A DNA stretch of 64,000 bases from Ridgeia piscesae (taxonomy: Eukaryota > Annelida > Polychaeta > Sabellida > Siboglinidae), in contig JAODUO010001190.1 of assembly GCA_025642075.2 (NCBI GenBank), positions 1 to 64,000 on the forward strand, given 5' to 3'. The notes beneath the pieces are model-generated. The model was not told where the DNA came from. It saw only the letters and a program-made list of their open reading frames with translations, and did not search any database. Made by a program: the position numbers and the translations under genes. The first letter of the stretch is position 1. Each line of letters opens with the position of its first letter. Shown one piece after another: positions 1 through 10,000 of this stretch.

Positions 1-22
1 TGTGTGTGTGTGTGTGTGTGTG

Positions 23-104
<82 letters not shown>

Positions 105-158
105 GTGTGTGTGTGTGTGAGTGTGTGTGTGTGTTCTGTACATGTGTGTGCATTTATT

Positions 159-245
<87 letters not shown>
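1..245. repeat. TG/CA microsatellite
   Basis: Nearly pure TG dinucleotides with a few T or A interruptions (near 24, 58, 100, 134-165). The open frames here (CVCV...) are artefacts. Confidence 0.98.
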
Positions 246-246
<1 letters not shown>

Positions 247-879
247 TGTACATGTGTGTGCCTGCATGCCTTCATATGTGTATGTACATGCATGCGTTTG
301 TTAATAACTGAGCATATCCTACAGAATACATCCAACAGTTATCTTATGACACTTTAAAAACACTGTTTCCAACAAAATAATATTTTTGTATCATAAGAAA
401 GGAAGTGGAGTTAAAATGGGAAAACAAAATGATGTTGGTAGTATAATTTTAGAGCTCTGACACAGGATGATAAAGAGCTGGTAAGAACACCCAACTGACT
501 GGTGATGTTGCCAGTTGCTCAGCTGATACAAACACGGAACAGCCAGGAAATTGTAAACAATGCACTGGCAATAGCTAGTTCATTAATGAAAGCATTACTG
601 TAACTAGGATGTATCACACATGAGCTTAATCATCTATGCTCATTTTCACCATCAAGGTCACTATTAAAGTCACATTTGGGATTGGTAAAAAATGAGTAGA
701 TTAGCAAGCTGATCAGAATCTGTATCCATTAGTATTGTGTTTTGTAAATTATTTGGCACTAGAACATTATTCTGTCATTAGATGAGTAACAATATATCTA
801 GAAAGTCTGTCACCATAGCATCATTCTGTTATGCAATGTATAATGACATTGACATCTCTGTAGTTGCCACAGTCACTTG

Positions 880-991
880 CTGTCTGTCTGTCTGTCTGGC
901 AGGCAGGCGGGCGGGCGGGCGGGCGGGCGGGCGGGCGGGCGGGCGGGCGGGCGGGCGGGCGGGCGGGCGGGCGGGCGGGCGGGCGGGCGGG

Positions 992-1031
<40 letters not shown>

Positions 1032-1035
1032 CATG

Positions 1036-1070
<35 letters not shown>

Positions 1071-1096
1071 ACAGAGAGACAGAGAGACAGAGAGAG
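880..1096. repeat. Compound tetranucleotide microsatellite
   Basis: (CTGT)n passes into (GGCA)n, then about 20 copies of GGGC, then (GGCA)n with one ATGC, then (GACA/GAGA)n. The block is very GC-rich in an AT-rich window. The overlapping Gly/Arg/Ala- and Pro/Ala-rich frames are not genes. Confidence 0.97.
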
Positions 1097-1676
1097 TAGT
1101 CTGTTGCCAGATCAACATGGGTTCTCTGTTCATCACGAGCACCACTTGTTTCTTCGCCTAACAGTGGAGGAACTGAAATACCCCCTGAGACTCCTCCTAT
1201 TCTACACCCCCTGTGCCAATCACCTCAGCTTTGGCACTGCCATCTCTGAACACAGCAACACTCACTTTCATCACACCTATCTTTAATGTACAACAATTCT
1301 AACATAGGATGGAACTATCTATTACATACAACTATATAGATATCGGACAAACCTGTCTATTATATACAACAATACTCAGGTCAGACATGTCTACTGCATA
1401 TAAGAAAAGTCAGAGAACAAGTAATAACAGAATAAGTTGTCATCACATAATGAACTTGTACTGTGCTGCACTCTCTATCATCACATGACGTAGTCACATT
1501 TTCCCATATTCTACCGTCTCATTACTGTCACATGGTGTACTCACACTGGACCATACTCATTGTCATGTTACTGTCACATGAATAATTACATTATGCCTTT
1601 CTCGAATGTTATATGCCTTACTTACATTGTGCCATATTCGACTGACGCGTGCTGTACTTACACTGTGTCGTACTCG

Positions 1677-1878
1677 AATGTCATCATGGCAACACTCAAT
1701 GGATTTCCCGTCGTCATCGTCACCGGTCGTTAGAAACGACGCGTTCAGAATCCATGTGACAGCATTGTTCACGTACGTAAACGATGACGTGACTATATTG
1801 TTCACGTCTATAAAGAACGTCATCATGGCAACACTCAGTGAATTTCCCGTCGTCGTCATCATCACTGATCGTTAGAAA
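1677..1878. repeat. Direct repeat pair (~58 bp) upstream of DOK
   Basis: GTCATCATGGCAACACTCA...TTTCCCGTCGTC...CGTTAGAAA occurs at about 1680-1736 and again at 1819-1878, roughly 139 bp apart. The spacer holds TGACGTGA and two TTCACGT motifs, so CREB-type sites are possible. Confidence 0.7.
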
Positions 1879-1929
1879 TGTCTCAACTTTTTTTGACCAT
1901 TGGCTGATCGGCGCATGCATGTCTTGTCA

Positions 1930-2177
1930 GACGCAGATGATAATGTCAACGACAACAGCGACATATCTCTCGCACTTGATGTCTTCTTGTCGGAGCATCG
2001 CGGATGTCCGACAAAAGTTTCGTTTTGTTGTCCGGTCGGCTTCTCTGTCGACTTTGAGAAAGATCGATCAGTTTCGGTGCATGTAGGGCCTACAGTGTCG
2101 CTGAAGGCGAAGGACACTTCAAGGAATGTCCATCGGTCCCATGATGCGCCGTTGCCGTAGGAGAAGCGAGAGAGAGA

Positions 2178-2216
<39 letters not shown>

Positions 2217-2651
2217 GGGGAGAGAGGGGGAGAGGGGGGAGAGGGGGAGAGGGGAGAGGGAGAGGGAGAGGTTGTACGGTTTTGCCAACAGCGGGGAAAC
2301 TGAAACGTGGACAGTGAACAAAATATGAAAAGAATATAAGCGTTGTGGGTGAAATGTTATACAGAAACGTTTCTAAGAGTATCGTGGATATAAACAAAAT
2401 CAACGCAGAGATCTTTAAAAATCGACATGAAGAACGGTCAATTAGTGAAGAGAGTAAAATGATGGGGCGGGGGGTCATACGCGTTTTAAACGGTGCCGCC
2501 ACCTTGCGGTGTTATGTGGCCACAATCGAGGCCACTAAATTGGCAACATACGGGTTGGTATTGGACCGAGTTGGTTGCGTGTCTATTCGACCAGAACCAC
2601 GCAAAGTTCGCCAGAAACAGGAAGTATTACCATTTTCAGCCTTCTGGAACG
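1930..2651 (+). promoter_or_regulatory. Probable DOK promoter and 5' noncoding exon
   Basis: A strong donor, GGAACG|GTAAGC, lies at 2651/2652, and a good acceptor, TTGACAG, ends at 3048 just before the DOK ATG. This is best read as a 5' noncoding exon ending at 2651. The sequence before it is relatively CpG-rich and holds the GA-rich repeat at 2161-2272. The transcription start and the exon's 5' edge cannot be placed. A 118-codon open frame here has no recognisable similarity. Confidence 0.4.
2161..2272. repeat. GA / GAGAGG simple repeat
   Basis: Purine-only strand, about 110 bp, moving from (GA)n to (GAGAGGGG)n. It lies in the presumed DOK promoter or 5' exon. Confidence 0.97.
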
Positions 2652-3093
2652 GTAAGCAAATTTTATTATTTAACTTTAAAATAGTTCCAACATTTAAATG
2701 ATTACCGCCATTACGAAACAGGAATGTATTAGTGCTTCCTGTGTTTACTGTAACCCGCATTTATTATTGCTAAGTAAACTTTTTCAAAGACGTTTACCCC
2801 ATTTCTGCGAAGTTGTATAAAACAGTAAAAACTCAAACGGTAGATGGCTGCAATGTCTTCACTGACGTCAAAAACAGGTGAGGACTTGTCAGTATAGTTT
2901 AACCATTGCGTGTGCACATGGATTAAATCAATTCGTATATAACTAATTGGTAATGAGTTTCAGTTCATTGAATACAACTGATTGATCCGTTTTTTGACTT
3001 GTTATAAAGTTTTTTAATTTCCTCTGGCTTTACATGCTGGGTTGACAGGTGTCACTGAGGTGTCCCGACTGCTGGCGTTTGGCAGAAGAAACA

Positions 3094-3165
3094 ATGTTTT
3101 CTGAAGAGTTTGACGACGTAATCAAACAGGGCTATGTGAAATTGAGGAAGAAGAAAGTGGGTACG
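3094..3165 (+). CDS. DOK: DOK coding exon 1 (start of PH domain)
   Basis: Encodes MFSEEFDDVIKQGYVKLRKK and then KVGT. It ends at a strong donor, ACG|GTAAGT, in phase 0. The ATG is the first in frame after a candidate acceptor at 3048 (TTGACAG|GT). The protein starts just before the PH domain, as in vertebrate DOK proteins, which supports this start. Confidence 0.85.
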
Positions 3166-4435
3166 GTAAGTAGTACTACTAAGTACACTGTTTTATTTTA
3201 ACAACTGGCAGTGTTTCCACAGTTTACACTATATTTCACAGTCTTGAGACGAAAAGTGGCTTGATCAGGAATTCTTCCAGAAACATTGATACTATCTAAA
3301 ACATTAAACATATGACTTTGAAGCGTAACTAACAATAAATATAGGAACCGGAATATGTACTTGAATAACTATACATAGTTGATATATTAAACATAAAGAT
3401 CTGAACATCAAGATGAATAAAATGTATCCTACAGCTACCAGTAGTACCAGAAGCATCATAATTAAGGTATCATAAGGTGTAAAGTAAGATGAGATCAATC
3501 TTTGCAAAAAGTATCAGTATTCTAAATCACTAACGATTTTTTAGTCAATACTATATGCAAACAAACAGTTAGAAAAGTTGCTATAAGTGAAATATACTTA
3601 TAATTTGTTCAACAACAAACATACACTGGGACAGTAACTGAAGGTTTTACAGACACTGAACATGGGGACTAAGGGTAGCCTTGTTGTGAGTGGTGCATGT
3701 ATGTTTGTGTAAGAATAGTTTTCACTCATTAATTGCAGCATGGCTGAGTACTTCCAGAGAAGTTGGGATGGCGCCTGTTCAGTTGAATACACCTGCCAGG
3801 AATGGGAATAAAGCATAAAGAGCTCTGGGCATACAACTGCACACCTTTTACAATTAACAGTTAAGGACTTTGATCAAGAATCTATGAATTATTTTCTTTG
3901 TTGTAGTTTCTATGGCAGAAGAAATGGATCGTCCTTAAGAGGGCCTGCAGTAAAGGTCCAAGACGTGTTGAAGTGTTTAGTGATGAACAGACCTGCATGG
4001 TTGGTGGCGAACCAAAAGTCTTTAGCCTTGCTGTGGGAATACGCAGAGTACAAGGCAACCCCGGAAAACGTTCAGTTGATGTCACATGCAGTAATGACAC
4101 CAGCTTGACTTTCTCATGTGATTCAGGTAGGTTTAATGTTAGAAATGCATTTTTAACCAACAAAACAGCCTTGTGTATGGGGGGGCATTGGCCTGGAATT
4201 TAGTGTAGTGTGGGTTATACCCTATTAGAGATAATAGAGGCAATTGTTAAATTGGAAATTCGTCTGCCAGCAGCAGACGCAACTGTTTGCCATACATTTG
4301 CAAAATGTTTTGTAACTGATTCGCTACATATGCTGCCAATGAACCACGCTGTATTAGTTAATATTTGTTGTTGATTGCTTTTGATTTATTATGGTTATTC
4401 TCATAATTTTGTACTGAAACTAAGTGCATCTAGAA

Positions 4436-4488
<53 letters not shown>

Positions 4489-6027
4489 CATGAATGATGG
4501 CATGCACACATACACACAAACACTCATAAGACTCTGCCCACTTGCTTGATTGTGGTTAGATAAACACAGGTTTTCCCTTATGAGACCAGAGTTGACCATT
4601 ACTCATATTTGGACATTTTGGTTAGCTCGATACTCTATGTTAGCCACATGTTTGTGTCTAGAGTATTGTCGAGCTTGATTTTCAGAGTTTCTTTCTCTAG
4701 AGAATCCACTACAGGTTACACATTTACCCCCTGTGTGGAATCTTTTATTTCCCTTGGCATAGACACCAGACAGAAGGGACCGCTGGCTTTTAGTGTCTCT
4801 TCCGAAAGACGCAGGCAAAGGTGGGGGTAAACGAAATTGCATACATTCTTAAATGGTGGCAGGTGGGATTCAATGACCATCCACTGGATTGCTAGTCCGG
4901 CACTCTAATGCGCGATCAAAATTCATCACAGATTGTTTTTATATTATAATTATGCGTATAAATAATTATTGAAATAAATACTCATTAATGATATGTTTCA
5001 GCGGCTAATACCAAGGAATGGGTATCTGCACTTGAAACAGACGACGGCCTTGACCCTGTCACTCAGCAGAACTCTGGTTGGTTGAACGAAGGGCACTTCC
5101 CTCACAGAAAATCTTAAATGAGAAGGCACACATTTGTCCTCTTTTGTAGGTTTGCCCATTAGACCAATTCAGCTAACTGTGCGTTAATTTCTAACACCAA
5201 GGTTCATTCTACAATAACAGAAAATTTCATATTTCACAACTAATAAATTTCGAATCACATCAACATTTCAATGACCATCAGTGGTCTTCATCAGGAATGG
5301 TATCTTCACTGCTCACCAGATGGCATTAGTAAAATTTATTAGTTGTGATATATGAAATCTTATTTTATCATAGTATTCTTCCAACTCGATGAACATTTTC
5401 ATGAACCAAAGCTCATTCTGTTTAGCAGAACAGAAAATCAACCATCATAACTATTTACCATTAAAAGTATCACATTGTCTCGTCAGCTGTGGTACATTAA
5501 TGCACTGATGCAATGTCACCTCTCTAGTACTCATTACAGATTGTGTCATTATGTATGTAAATGTTTACCAGTCCAAAATGTGTGTGTTGATACACTTTAC
5601 ATACCTGTACATGTGTACAACTTGATTACGTAGGTGTAACGCACATTTTAAAAGTATAAGTTATTAAAAGATACACGAAGAACAGTAAGAATTGGGTTTT
5701 TTACCCTTAGATTTTCACTCATTGAACCCCTAATTTTTACAAGTCCAACATTAATTCAACTCTTCCAAAAGATGGATGGCCAGATGTGTAGATGAAGCTG
5801 TGTTGCAGATATATTCAACGTGTATCTGTTGCCGTCATCCATCCTGAACGACTTTGGCGAGTGTTTGCTGCAAGTGACGGATGAGCATATTCGACTGCTT
5901 CGCCTGACCGACATCAGTGAGGAGATTGCCTCGTGGCCACTTATATCCCTGCGTAGATACGGCCGCGATGAGTCAAAGTTCACGTTTGAGTGTGGGAGGT
6001 TTGTTGTTTGTATATTATGTATAATTA

Positions 6028-6081
<54 letters not shown>

Positions 6082-6921
6082 GTAATTTAAAAATGTAAAG
6101 CCCTACATGGGTTGGAAATCTGAGCCAGCATACGGGTCCACAGTTATGTTATTTGACCACCCCACCCCTAAATATTTTTTAAATTCAACCTCGGTGGCCT
6201 GTGGGCAAAAATTTAAGGTACTTTAATTTGTATATATATATATATATATATATACTATATATATATATATATAATATATATATATATATATAATATATAT
6301 AATATATATATATATATAATATATATATATGTGTGTGTGTATATATACATATAACTGTAAGTGAATGGCTTGACTGTAAGTTAGATAACATGCATGATAA
6401 GAACACCGATTAGTGTTGATATTATTATTTATAATACTAGCAAAAGTGAGATGCAGTTGTCAAGCAGTTAAGAGTGTTCGACTGGTGGTTGGAGGAACAG
6501 TGGTTGCAATCTAGGAGTCGACTGGTCAGTGGTTGCAATCTAGGAGTCGACTGGTCAGTGGTTGCAATCTAGGAGTCGACTGGTCAGTGGTTTGGTACAG
6601 GTTTGAGTTGCTGTGTCAAAACTTGGGCAGTTTTGTTCACTCTACGTTAACTGTGTCATTCAGAAGAGACACCCAGGTGTTCTATCTGGTGACTGTGCTA
6701 GGGAAGTAAAGGACTCTATGCAGGGTCATTGACTCACCGAGCCTTGATTCCGTTCTCGGAATTCCCAATGCCAGAATAAGTAGCCAAATGAATGTAAACA
6801 GTTATAGGAACTTAGGAAGAAGAGTAAATGGCGTGCTTACGATAGGGCAATATATAGTGACTGATGACAACATCCATTTTTACAACCTGCAAACTGCCAC
6901 CATGTGTTTGTCTGCATACTC

Positions 6922-6957
<36 letters not shown>

Positions 6958-6969
6958 CTATGCCCGCAG

Positions 6970-7004
<35 letters not shown>

Positions 7005-10000
7005 TCCAGTAATGTCAACTGTGATTTTTAAATACTACCTTGGTGCATGTTTACCCGTACCAAAGCTGGAGACTGCTCGTTCTACTATGGAACACATTAC
7101 CAACTTTAAGACTTGTGACAATCTCACCAGCTTCAAACGTCTACTGAAGACACATTTTTTGGTATTGCATATTAGTGTAATTCGACATGAACATTATTAT
7201 TTGTTTACTAGATTATTTGGTAATATTATCAATACATAATTATACACTTATTTATTGGCATTATTTTATATTTTTTAACAGTTTTAACATACACTAAACT
7301 ATTTATTACTAATAATAATTATACCTATACCGTCATTTATCAGTATCATTGTAATGCCATTATACACTAGACCGATTTTTATGACTAATATGTAATTTAT
7401 TTTAAAATGCTACGCTATTTAAGACCGTACTTATTTTATTTATTTATATACCTATACATATATTTTTTACTTTTATTTTAAAACACTTGTATTTGTCTTA
7501 TTGTATACATATATCTTTTATGTCTTTTAAATTGTAGTATGTTGTGAAGCGCCACGAACGATTATGGATGTGGCACTTTAACAAATAAATATATTATTAT
7601 TAATATTTATTCAACATGTTTTCTTTTTGTTTCAAATATAATAGTAATAATTGTATTTCTTAATATAGCATTTGTTATGTAATTAATTGCTAGTCAAAGT
7701 GCTTCACTGCATGATGTGTTGACTGAACCTAAAATATAAATTAAATCAATTAAATACATGCTCTAAAAATAATATACTAAGATAAATAGTTAAATAAGCT
7801 AACATAAATAACTAAGGTAAGATAAACAAAAATAAACAAATTAGGGTGTAAAAATTCAGTGTCAAACAGAACAATTTAAGACCAATCAATGCTATACAAA
7901 TATAAAACAGTGGCATGTAGTGCAAGTGAAAATATAAGTTTTCAGTTGTTTCCGGAAAGCTGCAATGTTCCAATTGACTGCACACACTTTGGCAAGTTAT
8001 TCCGTATGTTTGGGCCTGCAATAGATGATAGTCGAGTTGGTGAGACTTACAGTAGCTGTTGATTTGTAGGAAATGTGACACGGGAGAGGGAGTGTTTATA
8101 CTCAACACAATTGTTGGCGACGACATCTACGCGAAGGTTAACTCTGCCACACAAGCCATTGCGACCACGTACCGTGTGATGCACCATCAACAGGCATGTT
8201 TAACATATAAATTATGGTCATAAAACATTCTATTTTTGCTGTCTTTATGTATGATCTCCCATGAATATTAAGTCAAATGTAGTCAGGATTTGTCACGAGT
8301 GAAAAATGTTACATTTTAGACAATATATAATTATTGTATAACGATTATTATGTATGTCTTCTTGCCCATTTTCAGTAATTATACTTTTCAGTAGTTAATT
8401 AATTAACTAGTATGATTTTAAGATTTGTTTAACTGATTCATTTGATGTAGGAAAACAATTACTTTACTTAACATTTAGCTACAGAAAAATTTGTCAGAAT
8501 AAGTCACATGAAAAAAAACATTGGCATTGTATTAATTCCCTACAACATATAATCATTAGTCATCACTTCGTATATGTTGTGACACAAGATGTACTATAGC
8601 AGTGCAGACTATAACGTTCAGTTCTATGGGTTGACACCAGGGGCATGATGAGTTCAGAGGTGACCACACCCGAGCACTACCCCTCGCACAAAAGTCAGTT
8701 TCGTCCCCAACAGCGAGGGTTTCACCCTTGCCGCCATCAGATGGTGGCGATATTGCTGCGAGAGGTATGATGACGAAACAAGTGACACTACTTTTAGTCG
8801 TGTGACATTCAGGTGACATGTTTTCTTTGCCACAAGCGCAAGTTTTCTCAACATCTTAAGATCAATGCACTATCTGGACAACCACTTTCATGAGGGTATC
8901 GATGATTTCATAAGACAAGGTGACAGAAATCTTTGTAGACAGTTTACTGTTGTGTTTACATGTTTCTCTAGAACCATTTGTAAAATTCACCATCTGTGTG
9001 AAATCTCTATGTTATTGAATTTGGTTTGAGTCAGAAATCTTGAGAATTGACTCAAACACTACCGGTAGTGGTGATTGATTATCAAGTATAGTTATTAGAA
9101 ATATCATCTGATCTTTTTCGGGTTTTGTGACAAGTATATGTCATCCATCCTATTTAGGGGCTTGCATAAGTTTGCAAAATCCAAAATAAAAACCAGTATT
9201 GTTCATGGGTCTGTGATGTTTTTATTACCTCACATCAGTTAAATACATTATGGTAGCACAGCACTTTACAGGTTGAATGTAATCTGATATTAATGCACAG
9301 CATGGTTGGTAATGTTTTGGAATCGTGTTACTTCAGGTGTATTTGCTGAACAATGACAACAGGTATTAAATCATTCAGAATCTTGCATCACACTCATTTC
9401 TGTCAGTGTGTCCTGTTGCTATTTGCAGCCCCACATCCACTGCCCAGACCACAGCCTACGGGATCATACAGCTCTGTCAAGACACTCGATCGAAAACTGC
9501 CTCCTACTCCAGGTACAGGCGCTTGCTTACATTACATGGTAGCAGAAGTGGGATATAGACATGTATGGCGCTTACATTACATGGTAGCAGAAGTGGGATA
9601 TAGACATGTATGATGCTTACATTATATGGTAGCAGAAGTGGGATATAGACATGTATGATGCTTACATTATATGGTAGCAGAAGTGGGATATAGACATGTA
9701 TGGTGCTTACATTATATGGTAGCAGAAGTGGGATATAGACATGTATGGTGCTTACAGTACATGGTAGCAGAAGTGGGATATAGACCTGTATGGTGCCTAC
9801 ATTACATGGTAGCAGAAGTGGGATATAGACATGTATGGTGCTTACATTATATGGTAGCAGAAGTGGGATATAGACATGTATGGTGCTTACATTATATGGT
9901 AGCAGAAGTGGGATATAGACATGTATGGTGCTTACAGTACATGGTAGCAGAAGTGGGATATAGACCTGTATGGTGCCTACATTACATGGTAGCAGAAGTG

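Noticed and set aside
1..357. Long CVCV-type open frames
   Set aside because: They are translations of a TG microsatellite.
782..1286. Gly/Arg/Ala-rich and Pro/Ala-rich open frames
   Set aside because: They come from (GGGC)n and (GGCA)n tetranucleotides; the same tract is open on both strands.
2345..2701. 118-codon frame upstream of DOK
   Set aside because: No similarity; a strong donor at 2651 inside it suits a noncoding 5' exon better.
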